Source: JAUMBM01 sp964441755 (GTDB lineage Bacteria > Bacteroidota > Bacteroidia > Chitinophagales > Saprospiraceae). Taken from it: a stretch of 64,000 nucleotides of DNA. The stretch is from positions 178,877-242,876 of the forward strand of contig CAYTVG010000006.1 of assembly GCA_964441755.1 (NCBI GenBank), written 5' to 3'. Position numbers and translations under genes: made by a program. The notes below the pieces were generated by a model. That model ran no database searches. It was not told the DNA's origin and worked only from the letters and a program-made list of their open reading frames with translations. This document shows positions 34,605 to 44,457 of this stretch, piece after piece (positions within the stretch are counted from its first letter, which is position 1; each line of letters starts with the position of its first letter).

Positions 34605-36368
34605 TTACGACTCCTCTTCGGTATACGGCTCCTCTTCGAGACCAGGTCGCTGAGAAGGGTCGAGCGCCAGCCGTGCAAATTCGGTAGGCGAGAAGCCCGT
34701 CACCTCTTTGAACTGCCGATAGAAGGACACCCTGTTGGCGAAACCGGATTTTTCGGCAACCTCAGTAAGCGGCATGCCGGAGCCCTGTGTCAGGATCAAC
34801 CGCCTCGCTTCGTTGACCCGAAAATTTTTGATGATCCCGTACAAGTTGGAATTACTGTAATCACTGATCGCTTGTGATATATATTTCTGATTGGTAGCCA
34901 ACTTGATGCATATATCCTGGCGATTGAGATTGGGATCTGTATACCATTTTTCGGCAGCCATGCGATCCATAAGCGTTTGGTAGAGGATATACATGGGATT
35001 CTGCTGAGGTTCGTGCAGGTATTCAGTTGCATCATCAGCCCTGTTTGTAGGCCTGAGATCGTCGCGATTGACTACCTCCCGAATATTTAACTGGAAGAGA
35101 CTTTTAACCAGTGCCCGCTCGCGGATACGCTGGATAATAAAAATGGTTACGGCCAGCAGTATTACAACCAACAGAGTGATCAGCAGCCTGTTGACCCGTT
35201 GTCGGAGCAGCAGCTCCTCTTTGACAAGACTTAGCTCTGCTGTTATCTTATTGAGTTCGTACATTGCCTGCATCTCCTGATAGGCCGCAAGTGCGTTGGC
35301 ATTGGTTCGTTGGTCGATATATTTTTCATAATTTTTGAGTGCCTCGCTGTATTTTTCATAGTTGCCCGTACGGAAGTAAAGCGTCATAAACTCTAGCTGA
35401 AGCTTATCGAGTACGTCAGTCCGCTCAACCTCCTCAAACAATTTTTGCGCCTGCAGCAGATTTTCTTCAGCGGCAGCATAGTTACCCTCCCCGAGAGCAG
35501 CCGTAGCCAGTAACCTGTGCAGTAACGCTTTCGACTCGATAAAATTATTGTCAACAGCAATCTGCATAGCCTTTTCAGCCGTGCGTTTGCTTTTATCCTG
35601 TTCATTCCTGCTCCATTGCTGGTCTGCCAGATTGATTAAGACCTTAGTGAGGTAGTAGCGATCCTCATCCCGGGAAAACAGCTCAATGGCCTGCATTGTA
35701 TACTTGTCGGACAGGCTGTACTGCTTTGTTTCAAAATAATATTTACCCAAATTTTGCAGACACAAGCCCATATTGACGGTATCGCGTTTTTGGGTAGCAA
35801 AATCCAGCGCCTGCCTGGTCAGTTTAACTGCCTCCTCGTATTGCCTTATTTTGCTCTGCAGCAGGCCAATGTTAATCCAGCTCTGGGCGACGCTCATCGA
35901 GTCGCCCCTTTGCTCGGCGATGGCCAGCGATTTGTTATAGGCGGCGAGCGCCTCCGGCAGCTTGTCTTGTCTGTCCAGGACGATGCCAATATTGTTCCAG
36001 CAGGATTCCTGTAAGCTGTTGGGAAGTCTTCCGTACTGCGTTTGCAGTGCTTTTTGGTAATAGTTCTGGGCCAGGTAAAAATGAGACTGGTAGTATTCTG
36101 ATACACCCAGCAAGTAGTAGCATTTCGCGACCAGTGAATCGCTCGAGGCATCGCTCTGCAAGGCTCTGTTCAGTGCGTCCAGCATAATTTCACTTGCTTT
36201 GGCCGCCTGACCAGGCAGGAGCGCACGAGCCTCAGCATAACTCGACATAATACTCTCTGCCTCTCGGGAAGGCTGTTGTCCACACAAACTCAGTACGGCC
36301 AGCAGTGCCCCCAGCACGTGTACGATTTTACTGTATACCCTCCCAAAAAATCCCCCTTGAATATGCAT
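34605..36368 (-). CDS. TPR - transmembrane - AraC-type transcriptional regulator
   Basis: A 587-residue regulator. An N-terminal signal/anchor segment is followed by about seven TPR repeats (residues 35-370, for example YYLGVSEYYQSHFYLAQNYYQKAL and AQSWINIGLLQSKIRQYEEAVKL), a transmembrane helix (about 392-412, LLITLLVVILLAVTIFII) and a C-terminal AraC-type double HTH (DICIKLATNQKYISQAISDY, then LTEVAEKSGFANRVSFYRQFKEVTGFSP). In Bacteroidota this layout couples an envelope or protein-bound signal to DNA binding at the membrane. Its target is unknown. Its neighbour GH92 is convergent, and the large surface protein lies downstream only on the other side, with its own gap. Confidence 0.88.
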   Translation of the reverse strand: MHIQGGFFGRVYSKIVHVLGALLAVLSLCGQQPSREAESIMSSYAEARALLPGQAAKASEIMLDALNRALQSDASSDSLVAKCYYLLGVSEYYQSHFYLAQNYYQKALQTQYGRLPNSLQESCWNNIGIVLDRQDKLPEALAAYNKSLAIAEQRGDSMSVAQSWINIGLLQSKIRQYEEAVKLTRQALDFATQKRDTVNMGLCLQNLGKYYFETKQYSLSDKYTMQAIELFSRDEDRYYLTKVLINLADQQWSRNEQDKSKRTAEKAMQIAVDNNFIESKALLHRLLATAALGEGNYAAAEENLLQAQKLFEEVERTDVLDKLQLEFMTLYFRTGNYEKYSEALKNYEKYIDQRTNANALAAYQEMQAMYELNKITAELSLVKEELLLRQRVNRLLITLLVVILLAVTIFIIQRIRERALVKSLFQLNIREVVNRDDLRPTNRADDATEYLHEPQQNPMYILYQTLMDRMAAEKWYTDPNLNRQDICIKLATNQKYISQAISDYSNSNLYGIIKNFRVNEARRLILTQGSGMPLTEVAEKSGFANRVSFYRQFKEVTGFSPTEFARLALDPSQRPGLEEEPYTEEES

Positions 36369-36738
36369 GGTTACTCATTTTTATGCGCATCAATGACAAC
36401 ACACCTTACAGGCAAGCTCAGCCTTAATGCATAACTATCCCAAAATCAGCCATACAGGCAACCCGGGACAGTTATGCAGGCCGTTGAATGAGCATTTGCT
36501 TTGGCAATATAAGCCAAGCTAACAAAAAACCATCACTCTGGTAGTATCACCCGAATGATGGAGCTACAAAACAAGGAGGGATTGTTTTGTCAACGGATTG
36601 ATCGGGGGTGCGCCTGCACCCCCGATTGATATACCTATTCATGCGTGACTGCATGAGGCCCGTAGCCGGCATTTGCTGACGTTGGCAGCAAATGCCGGCC
36701 ACAGGCAAGAGCAGGCACATTGGATGTATGGATCTGAT
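36369..36738 (-). terminator. Intergenic region with two hairpins after the HYR surface-protein gene
   Basis: This 370-base gap has perfect hairpins at 36601-36626 (ATCGGGGGTGC, loop GCCT) and 36665-36699 (GCCGGCATTTGCTG, 7-base loop). Both lie downstream of the minus-strand gene ending at 36739. The stretch 36369-36590 should contain the promoter of the AraC-type gene, but I see no clear TAnnTTTG. Confidence 0.55.
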
Positions 36739-39700
36739 TTACCTGCCTGAATAATTCTGGCTCATCACCTGCAGGTTTCCAAAAACAACATTCAGGCCAT
36801 TAACCGGATTATTTTGCGATACCAGCAGACCGACTTCCACACAGCTACCCAGTGGCAGAGACACAGCCCCTATCTGTGACCAGACAGTTCCATTGGCAGA
36901 AGCATAACCAACGACTGTATTTCCGATTCTAACAATTCTGAGCCACTGCGTATTAAACCTGGGCACCTGTGCAAAGACCGAAGAAGCGTTGACAGCAGAC
37001 CGGATCTCCCGGCGCACTGTATTGCGCTGGTTGGTGATCGTCAGCTGGAATTTTCTGGCGCCCGGCTGGTCATTTTCCCGCAGGCTGATCCCTGCCCAGC
37101 CATTGCCGTTAAACTGATTAATGCGCACTTGTATGCTTCCGTCACCGCAAAGACTACGAGACAGATACGCCAGTTCATCGCTGTTGTAAGGTGTCACATA
37201 GTAGCACCCATTGCTCGCCAGGGTGAACGTTTCCTGTGCGGGATCGTAAACCACACTACTACCACCCGTACAGCCGATTCCGTCACTGTCGTGATTCCAG
37301 CCGCAAGGCAGGCCACCGACCGTGAGTTCTGTCGTACAGGTCGTCTGATTGCCGGCAGCATCTTCGGCAGTGACGGTCACCGGCAGGGTAGTGCCGATGG
37401 CTGAACAATCAACGGAAGCCTGTGATAATGTCAGTGATTCAACACCACAGTTGTCTGTGGCCATCGCAAAATCGGAGGCATCAAGCACTACACTGCTTTC
37501 GCCGTTCAACAGCACTTCTACGTTCTGGCAGCTGAGTGTAGGCGGGACAGAGTCTGTTACCGTAAGCAGCAGACTACAGCTGGCCGTGTTACCGGCGACA
37601 TCGCTCGCTGTCCACACGATTGTTGTCAGTCCGGGAGGCAGCACAGCCCCTGCCAGACTAGCTGTCTGATTAAAGTCATTCGAAACTGTGGCGACTCCGC
37701 AATTATCTGCAGTGGCTACCGGATCGAAGCCGGCATCCGCAACTGTCAGGTCGCAGGACTGCCCATCGAGGAAGATTGTCTGGTTGGTTGCACAACTAAT
37801 GGTTGGCAGCTGGTTGTCTTCCACTGTCAGCACAAACTGGCAACTGTCACGATTGCCCAGTGCATCTTCAACATTCCATCGGACGGTTGTCTGTCCGGGA
37901 CTAAACGAATAGCCGCTCAGATCCGTGCCGGTTCCGCTATGAATGCCCTCCAGAGAATAGTTGATCATCACGGCACCACAGCCTCCGCTTACCAAAGGAT
38001 TGAGCAGACTGTCGGCTGTAAATACACAACTGGCAGCAGCCACCTCAACGGTGGTAGCTGACGGGCAGCTATCGATCACTACAGGCACAGCGCCGGTGAC
38101 GGTCAGCAGCAGCGAGCAGCTATCGCGGTTGCCTTCGTTGTCTGTCACTATCCACTGTATGGTCGTATTGCCATTTTCGAAGACCACATTGGCAAGCGAA
38201 TTGGATCCACTACCGGTGGTAGCCCCTGTCAGCGCGTAGGCTGTTGTAGCCACCCCACAATTATCACTGCTGCTGAGCAGGTTAAACTCTGTACCACTCG
38301 CTGTGTAGGAGCAAGCCCCCGGAACATTGCGCGTCTGGTTGGCCGGACAGCTAAGTGTCGGGGGCGTCACATCACCGATGACGACTGATATGACATTGGA
38401 AAAAGCCTCACAAACTACAGTATCCAGCGTACTGATTGCCTTTCGCCGAAAATATGTTGTTGCAGACAAAGTAGACGGATCATAAGCAGCGGTCGTTGCC
38501 TGGGCGATATCTGCCCAGTTGTCAACCCCTGTGCTGCCGGACTGCCACTGGTAAGCGAGCGTTCCCTGACCGCTGGCTGCGAGCGTATCACTGAGTTGAG
38601 CGGCATCCGTCGGCAGGCAATAGGACTGATCGGCGGCTATTGCACCAGCCGTGACTGTATTGACGACTACATAGGCGGTATCAGCCATACTCACTGAACA
38701 ACTTCCCTGCGTGGCCGTGACTGTATACTGACCTGCTGCCGTTAAGGCTCCAAAATCGAGTGCAGCGCCTGTCCCGGCAAGTGGGCTACCCTCATTGACG
38801 CCATCCTTTTTCAGTTGATAACTCACCCCGGCAGCAGAGCCGCTCAGACCTATGGCAACACCTGCGGCGCCCTCGCACAAAGTACCTCCGCCTGTGACGT
38901 TGTAGACTGTCAGGCAAGCCAGGCCCGTACCACTCAATTGCAGGTCAAATGTATTTTCGTCCGGGTCGTTGCTGCTAATTTTCAGCAAAGCTGTGCGGCT
39001 GCCTGTGCCCGTGGGCGTAAAGCGTACGCTCAGATTGGTATTTTGCCCGGCGCTGAGGGTGCCTGATGTCAAAGGCGTCACGGTGAAATCAGCGGCATGG
39101 CTACCTTCAACCGCCACGGAAAGCCCGCTCAGATCAGCCCTGCCCACACTAATCAACTTCAGCACCCTGTCGACGTTGTTGCCTGTTGTTGCACTGCCAA
39201 AATCAACCACCGAGACACTGTCCAGCAAATTGGTACAAGCCGGGTATTCGACTGCTATGTCAGCACTTGCTGCCACAGTATACTCGAGTGCCCCCATAGC
39301 GGGACTCGTCAGGCTGCGGGTGGCCCCTGCCAGGTCTTCCGTAATACCTGTGCCCGCTGTACCGATCAAGGCTGCATTGGTAGGGATAAAACTACTAAGC
39401 GTAGTTCCTGCAGGATCCGTAAAGGCAGGATTTTCGTTTGTGCTGCCGGCATTCTGGCCAAAACTGCTCTCCCGCCAGCAACTGAATGACTTGTAGATGT
39501 TTGTCCAGAAGCGCGCTATGGTGCTCCCTTCTCCGCTGACATAGTAGTTGTTGTTGTCCAGCGTGAGGTTGGCGATGGTATTTGTCTGGACGCGGAAACT
39601 GTAGTGCTTGTCTGTCGCGCCCGGTGTTGAGCGCGTATTCACAAACAGGTTATTCTTACAGAGGAACTGATGATCCGCCTGATTTACAAAACACGATGAC

Positions 39701-41718
39701 TCACTGTTACTTCCGGCAGGCAGTGTACCACTCAGCAGCCATGTATTGTGGTACATACTCAGCGACCCCTGAGCCGTAAGTAAATCCTGCAACCCAAAGG
39801 TAGCAGTATTTATATTATTGTCCACCCAGACAAGGTTGTTGTTCACCACAGCAGCCCCATCGCCGTCCAGTTTGATACCTGCAGCAGTGGTCGCGCCAGC
39901 AGGTGCATGCAGGCCATAGATGTGATTATTACTCACTCCTGTAGCAGTCGCCGCTGCAGTCTGTACATAAATGCCAAAGATTTGCCCGTTAAAATTCGAT
40001 GCAATCCCGCGTAAATCCCTGATGGTATTGCGTTCTATCGAGCAGTTGCCATTGATCAGAAAAAGCGATATGCCCTGTAGTGGAGCATTTAGGTTGCTAC
40101 TACTATTTTTTCCAGTATGCGATACCTCATAGATTTGATTGTCGTAAATAGAGGTGGATCCACGACCTGCAAAGATGCCGCGCGTACCCGCAGTATTATT
40201 AGTTGTTCTGTCAGTATTCAAAATATTGGCTACCAAGTTATTGGCGATAACATTGACTCCGATGTTAGCCATATTGATCCCCTCTATCCTTTTGGATCCC
40301 CCGATCACCGACGCATCAAGCATAAGGCTGTTGGCCATACTGCTACTGCCAATAAGGTTGTTCTGAATGATTACATTTCTAATTTTCGAAGTATTACCTC
40401 CTACACCTATACCATTTATAATAGCAGCGCCCGAAGTAGTAGTCGACAAGACAGCGCCTCCCACCTTATTATTAGCGATCAGTAAGGTATCCATGGCATC
40501 ATCTGAAAAGGCGATCCCTCTAATACCCCACAAGAAATTGTTACCGGTAGTAGTATTTATCTGAATACTACCGGCTGTGGTATCAGAACCAATCACATTG
40601 GCTGTAAGATTACCTATATAGCAGCTGGCATTAGAAGCAACCTCTATCCCTTTCCAGCTAACCTCTGTACCTGACAAATTGATATTGGCGATTTGGTTTC
40701 CTTGTATGTTGCTACCACCCGTAGCACCGATTGAAGCAATTAATATACCATTGAAATTCAACGCAGTGCTACTATTTATTGCCAGTGCACTCCCTCCACA
40801 GCTACGCTCACTCCCTCCAATATAATTATCTGAAAAAGTAAAATTTGTACAGCCGCCATTCAGACAACTTACTCTAATCGCTGAAATGAACTGATTATTC
40901 GTAGTAGCTGCCAGCGTAGTTGTTTCAAAAAAATGATTGCCTTGGACGGTCCAATTGGTGTTGTAATTGCCAATAAAAATAATTGATGGTTGAGTTACGC
41001 TCCCCGTGTAGAAACAATCCACGAATTCATTATCAATAATTTCATTACCGCTATTCTCTTTGTTGGCCTGAAACGAGCCATCACTGTAGATAACTATAAC
41101 GGATCTGTTGTTGCTCTGTGCATGGGTGAACCTGCAATTGGCGATCCGGTTATTGTCATTCCCTACCAAGGGGGCATTACTGCCAAAAGCGATGATACCT
41201 GCATTAAAAACATCACGAGCATTGACAGCTTTGATTATGCAATATTGCAATACGTTATGGGTGGCGTCATTATCAAACAATACAGCCCTGTTACCTCCTG
41301 TAGTTATCGTACTGACATTCTCTATGGTCAGGCTGGCAGTACTACCGGCAGCATTGACCCGGCCATCGATGGTCACATTATCGGCACCCGATAAGCTGAC
41401 AACTGCGAAGGCGCCGTTGCCGGTGATGGAGAGTCCCGGCTGGGTAGGATAGATCGTCAGCGAGCTCATACCGGCATTCTGGTTGAGTGTTGCAGCCGAT
41501 GCCTCCGTTGTGCTGGCGATGATCTTCAACGTAATATCTCCGGTAAGTATCCCACTGTTGATAGCACTGAAAGCACTACCCAGCGTCTGGTAGTCTGCCC
41601 CGACTGTACCGCCTACCGTTTTGGTGACCCCTGTAACGACTACCTGTGCAAAAATCCACTGACTACTGCCGAGCAATAGCAACAGCAGTATAGCCCGCAA
41701 GGGCATTCTGTAATCCAT
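36739..41718 (-). CDS. Large exported beta-helix / choice-of-anchor D / HYR-repeat surface protein
   Basis: A 1659-residue exported protein with signal peptide (residues 1-25, ending SQWIFAQ). About residues 60-800 form a right-handed parallel beta helix with many Asn-rich turns (NNRIANCRFTH, NEIIDNEFVDC, IQNNLIGSS). About 830-940 is a choice-of-anchor D/ASH-type module (VDFGSATTGNNVDRVLKL, then FTPTGTGSRTALLKISSNDPDE). Then come an Ig-like stretch (about 940-1110) and four HYR modules (about 1110-1466, each with LSCxxNQT, DNCGV and WTxxDxxGNxxSC). About 1480-1655 is a concanavalin-like domain. A typical type IX sorting domain is not evident at the C-terminus. GC is lower in the beta-helix part. 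Confidence 0.85.
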   Translation of the reverse strand: MDYRMPLRAILLLLLLGSSQWIFAQVVVTGVTKTVGGTVGADYQTLGSAFSAINSGILTGDITLKIIASTTEASAATLNQNAGMSSLTIYPTQPGLSITGNGAFAVVSLSGADNVTIDGRVNAAGSTASLTIENVSTITTGGNRAVLFDNDATHNVLQYCIIKAVNARDVFNAGIIAFGSNAPLVGNDNNRIANCRFTHAQSNNRSVIVIYSDGSFQANKENSGNEIIDNEFVDCFYTGSVTQPSIIFIGNYNTNWTVQGNHFFETTTLAATTNNQFISAIRVSCLNGGCTNFTFSDNYIGGSERSCGGSALAINSSTALNFNGILIASIGATGGSNIQGNQIANINLSGTEVSWKGIEVASNASCYIGNLTANVIGSDTTAGSIQINTTTGNNFLWGIRGIAFSDDAMDTLLIANNKVGGAVLSTTTSGAAIINGIGVGGNTSKIRNVIIQNNLIGSSSMANSLMLDASVIGGSKRIEGINMANIGVNVIANNLVANILNTDRTTNNTAGTRGIFAGRGSTSIYDNQIYEVSHTGKNSSSNLNAPLQGISLFLINGNCSIERNTIRDLRGIASNFNGQIFGIYVQTAAATATGVSNNHIYGLHAPAGATTAAGIKLDGDGAAVVNNNLVWVDNNINTATFGLQDLLTAQGSLSMYHNTWLLSGTLPAGSNSESSCFVNQADHQFLCKNNLFVNTRSTPGATDKHYSFRVQTNTIANLTLDNNNYYVSGEGSTIARFWTNIYKSFSCWRESSFGQNAGSTNENPAFTDPAGTTLSSFIPTNAALIGTAGTGITEDLAGATRSLTSPAMGALEYTVAASADIAVEYPACTNLLDSVSVVDFGSATTGNNVDRVLKLISVGRADLSGLSVAVEGSHAADFTVTPLTSGTLSAGQNTNLSVRFTPTGTGSRTALLKISSNDPDENTFDLQLSGTGLACLTVYNVTGGGTLCEGAAGVAIGLSGSAAGVSYQLKKDGVNEGSPLAGTGAALDFGALTAAGQYTVTATQGSCSVSMADTAYVVVNTVTAGAIAADQSYCLPTDAAQLSDTLAASGQGTLAYQWQSGSTGVDNWADIAQATTAAYDPSTLSATTYFRRKAISTLDTVVCEAFSNVISVVIGDVTPPTLSCPANQTRNVPGACSYTASGTEFNLLSSSDNCGVATTAYALTGATTGSGSNSLANVVFENGNTTIQWIVTDNEGNRDSCSLLLTVTGAVPVVIDSCPSATTVEVAAASCVFTADSLLNPLVSGGCGAVMINYSLEGIHSGTGTDLSGYSFSPGQTTVRWNVEDALGNRDSCQFVLTVEDNQLPTISCATNQTIFLDGQSCDLTVADAGFDPVATADNCGVATVSNDFNQTASLAGAVLPPGLTTIVWTASDVAGNTASCSLLLTVTDSVPPTLSCQNVEVLLNGESSVVLDASDFAMATDNCGVESLTLSQASVDCSAIGTTLPVTVTAEDAAGNQTTCTTELTVGGLPCGWNHDSDGIGCTGGSSVVYDPAQETFTLASNGCYYVTPYNSDELAYLSRSLCGDGSIQVRINQFNGNGWAGISLRENDQPGARKFQLTITNQRNTVRREIRSAVNASSVFAQVPRFNTQWLRIVRIGNTVVGYASANGTVWSQIGAVSLPLGSCVEVGLLVSQNNPVNGLNVVFGNLQVMSQNYSGR

Positions 41719-42215
41719 AAATCATACTTTATTGATATGAGACAATGATCTGCAAGCGGGTGAAGTGCGACGATCTTGTGCGCGCACAGAACCATTCGAT
41801 TCCGTCAGCTTGCGGATTCAACGAATTCGTGCTCTTTGCGCGTTCGGAATTGTCACCGTCCTGGTGTCAATACCGTCGTGATGCAAAGATGATTGAGGAG
41901 GTAAGAGATCACAAAAAATCAAGTTACGCTAGGGAAAAAAGATGTTACACTAAGGGAAAAAAGCCCCGGCAGCCTCGATACGCCCACTGAAGGCCGAGAA
42001 AATGCAGGAATATTATGGCCAGGCGCCTGATTTTTTTAAAAAACATATATATTTGTATCCATAGGGATTCACCACTTTCATACCCAAAACGAAAAACAGC
42101 CGGTACAGGCCGGGGATCCAGGGAGGGAGTTAGTGGTTTTCAAGTGGCTCCGTTTTGTTGTCAACCCGCCTGCCGGGTATGTACTTACACCCTTAAGCCG
42201 GCACAAACAAACTGT
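41719..42215 (+). promoter_or_regulatory. Intergenic region with -7 element for the small membrane-protein gene
   Basis: In this 497-base gap TATATTTG at 42048-42055 matches TAnnTTTG, 160 bases before the ATG at 42216. The frame of that gene is open back to 42015, but the element lies inside the extension. No tRNA-like fold or repeat was recognised in the rest. Confidence 0.4.
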
Positions 42216-42731
42216 ATGCGCATACTCAAAGCAATCATGCTGGTCGTCCTCGTGCTGTACAACTGGGTACAGGGCTGCCTCTTTTGTTTTGAGTATACCC
42301 ACCGCTGGGAGCTGCGCCATGAGATGAACCAAGAAGAAGCGGCACTTGCTGCCCGGCTGCAGGCGCAACTGCTGCTGCAGTCGGCTGTGCACATTGTCGA
42401 CCAAACCTATAAGGGTCGACTGGGGGTTATAGACCCCTATGATTTTGCTTTTGCCAATGCAGCGGCGGCAGGCGATACCACCTGGTACGTGGTCCACAGC
42501 CAGCTGCCCGAGGCATCCCGGCAGACCGTTCGGATCAAAGATGGCAGTGACCCTTCTGCGCCCCTGCCACCTGTTTCTTTTCAGGACTTTTTCTCTCCCT
42601 ACCTGCCCGATCAGCTTGCGTCCCTGCCCGTAGGGCGGGCGGGGCAATCAGGCTGCAGCAGCCTTTATCCGGCTCCGCAGCAGCTCAGCAGCAGGCTGTT
42701 GGTGGCTGATACGCCGCCGCCCGAAGTGTAG
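42216..42731 (+). CDS. Small membrane-anchored hypothetical protein
   Basis: A 171-residue protein. One N-terminal hydrophobic helix (residues 2-20, ILKAIMLVVLVLYNWVQG) is followed by CLFCFEYTHRWELRHEM, a CxxC next to the membrane that might bind metal or form a disulfide. The rest is helical then polar with no motif that I recognise, and the last 25 residues are Ser/Pro/Leu-rich. It precedes the outer-membrane barrel and haloperoxidase-like genes on the same strand, but long hairpin-containing gaps separate them, so a shared operon is not shown. Confidence 0.55.
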   Translation: MRILKAIMLVVLVLYNWVQGCLFCFEYTHRWELRHEMNQEEAALAARLQAQLLLQSAVHIVDQTYKGRLGVIDPYDFAFANAAAAGDTTWYVVHSQLPEASRQTVRIKDGSDPSAPLPPVSFQDFFSPYLPDQLASLPVGRAGQSGCSSLYPAPQQLSSRLLVADTPPPEV

Positions 42732-43182
42732 TCGCGCAGGTCGTATATCCGTTGCCGGTAATTTCCGTTGCAGGTAGTGCGCTGCTGCTCAGGCTACTGC
42801 CGCAGCCTTGCGTTGCGTGTTGGGTCTGCAGTTACGCCCGTGTCCTTTATTTTTAAAAATCGATGCGTTTGACTTTTCCGCTGATGCGGAAAAGTCAAAT
42901 GTCAGATCGGAAGATTTTCCGGCGGCCGTTGCCGCCGGAAAATCTTCCGGGACGGCTGCTACCTTCGGATGCCCTTACCGGCACCTCCTCCTTTTCCCGG
43001 TTTTTCTCACCTGCACCAACCGGGTTCGTGACCACACATGATTGCATGACTGCCTCCCGCAGCACAGGCCTGGTGCCTGTTGTGCGGGAAGCGGGTTGCC
43101 CCGCGAAGGGCGTTTGGCCCCGGCCGCACATCAGCGGCGGCGGCAAGCTCCGGCGGTGCGACCACCAACGACCATCTTCGAT
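42732..43182 (+). terminator. Intergenic region with terminator hairpins
   Basis: This 451-base gap has three hairpins. The first has perfect 14-bp arms, 42868-42881 and 42886-42899, loop TGAT. The second has perfect 18-bp arms, 42909-42926 and 42931-42948, loop CGTT. A third, with two mismatched pairs, is at 43055-43089 (15-bp arms). The first two probably end the upstream transcript. The third lies 94 bases before the next ATG and could be a leader structure. Confidence 0.6.
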
Positions 43183-44115
43183 ATGCGTATCAAACTACGC
43201 CCGTATGCCCTGCTTGTGGCATGCCTTTTCAGCAACCTCAGCGGCCCGCTGGGCGCCCAGACCAGCAATGACGAAATTATGATGCCCCGGCAGCGCGTCT
43301 GCGCCGCTGCCCTCTACACCCTCGACCAGTGGGATCACTACTGGGAGGGCAGCCTGTTGCGCGCCAATGGCAATATAGGCCGGCTGACGCGGCAGACGGC
43401 TACCGCCATGACGGCCATAGGCCTCAGTGACCACCTCAACCTGCTCGTGGCCCTCCCCTGGGTCGGCACCGAGGCTTCTGCCGGGCAGCTGCGCGGCGCC
43501 CGGGGGCTTCAAGATCTATCGGTTTGGTTAAAGGCAGCCATAGTAAGCCAGTCAGTCGGCAGCGGCCAGCTGCGACTGCTGGCTGCTGCCGGCTTTTCCA
43601 CCCCGGCCGCCCGCTACCTGCCCGACTATGCGCCCTTCAGCCTTGGGCTGGGCGCCCCGGAGCTCAGCCTGCGCGGCCTGCTGCACTACCAGCGCCCGGG
43701 CGGTGCCTACCTGCGCCTGCAGCTGGCCGGCCACTGGCGCGGCTATGCGACCATTGAGCGCGACTACTACTATACCCAGCAGGGGTATTACACCGATCAG
43801 GTGGACGTACCCAATGCCATCACCTACGGTGCCGGGCTTGGCCGCTGGCTGGCCGATGGCCGCCTGCGCGCTGAGCTGAGCGCTGACGGCCTCGTCAGCC
43901 AGGGAGGGCATGACATACGGCGGCAGGATGCGGGCTTTCCCTCCAATCGCGTCCTGCAGGCGCGGCTGGGCGCGGGGGGGCTTTTTTACTTTACAAAGAG
44001 CCAGGGCTGGGGGCTTACGGCCAGTGGGTTTTACCTGCTGAGCGGTCGCAATACCGGCCGGTCGACGGTGCTGAGCGGTGGTGTGCTGTATCAGTTTGGC
44101 CTTACAAAAGCGTGA
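43183..44115 (+). CDS. Outer-membrane beta-barrel protein (Phenol_MetA_deg/transporter-like)
   Basis: A 310-residue protein with a signal peptide (to GPLGAQ). Its body has barrel-type alternation, with TAIGLSDHLNLLVALPWVGTEAS, then GLQDLSVWLKAAIV, resembling the MetA-pathway/outer-membrane transporter family (GLTDRLxLxVxLPYV, then GLGDxxLxxKY). It ends in GVLYQFGLTKA, a typical outer-membrane C-terminal strand pattern. It lies upstream of the haloperoxidase-like lipoprotein, with three hairpin cassettes between. Function is unknown. The frame is open to 43042, but the ATG at 43183 gives the signal peptide. Confidence 0.65.
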   Translation: MRIKLRPYALLVACLFSNLSGPLGAQTSNDEIMMPRQRVCAAALYTLDQWDHYWEGSLLRANGNIGRLTRQTATAMTAIGLSDHLNLLVALPWVGTEASAGQLRGARGLQDLSVWLKAAIVSQSVGSGQLRLLAAAGFSTPAARYLPDYAPFSLGLGAPELSLRGLLHYQRPGGAYLRLQLAGHWRGYATIERDYYYTQQGYYTDQVDVPNAITYGAGLGRWLADGRLRAELSADGLVSQGGHDIRRQDAGFPSNRVLQARLGAGGLFYFTKSQGWGLTASGFYLLSGRNTGRSTVLSGGVLYQFGLTKA

Positions 44116-44127
44116 TGTTGCTGTCTG

Positions 44128-44417
44128 CATGTGGCTGTGCCAGCCACATGCAGACAGGGGGTAAATTTATTTTTTGATTTTTTTTCAAAAAAATCAAAAA
44201 GCGACCTGATATGCATGTGGCTGTGCCAGCCACATGCAGACAGGGGAGAGATTTGTTTTTTGATTTTTTTTTCAAAAAAATCAAAAAACGACCTGATATG
44301 CATGTGGCTGTGCCAGCCACATGCAGACAGGATAAAGATTTGTTTTTTGATTTTTTTTCAAAAAAAAATCAAAAAACGGATGCGTATGCTGTCGGGTGGC
44401 TATGCCACCGGCAGCAT
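44128..44417 (+). repeat. Triplicated two-hairpin cassette
   Basis: Three copies start at 44128, 44214 and 44301 (86-87 bp period). Each has a hairpin CATGTGGCTG TGC CAGCCACATG, then CAGACAGG, then an AT hairpin (TTTTTTGATTTTTTTTC with its complement), then CGACCTGATATG in the first two. A fourth, diverged hairpin (44386-44417, ATGCTGTCGGGTGGC.. with its near complement) closes the array. The copies are almost identical, so the duplication is recent. No gene is present. Confidence 0.85.
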
Positions 44418-44457
44418 GTATACATTCATTTTTATACACATTTAATAAGCAATACTT

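Noticed and set aside
41719..42015. Possible tRNA or small RNA in the 41.7-42.0 kb gap
   Set aside because: No acceptor-stem pairing or T-loop GTTCRA box in a tRNA arrangement could be found.
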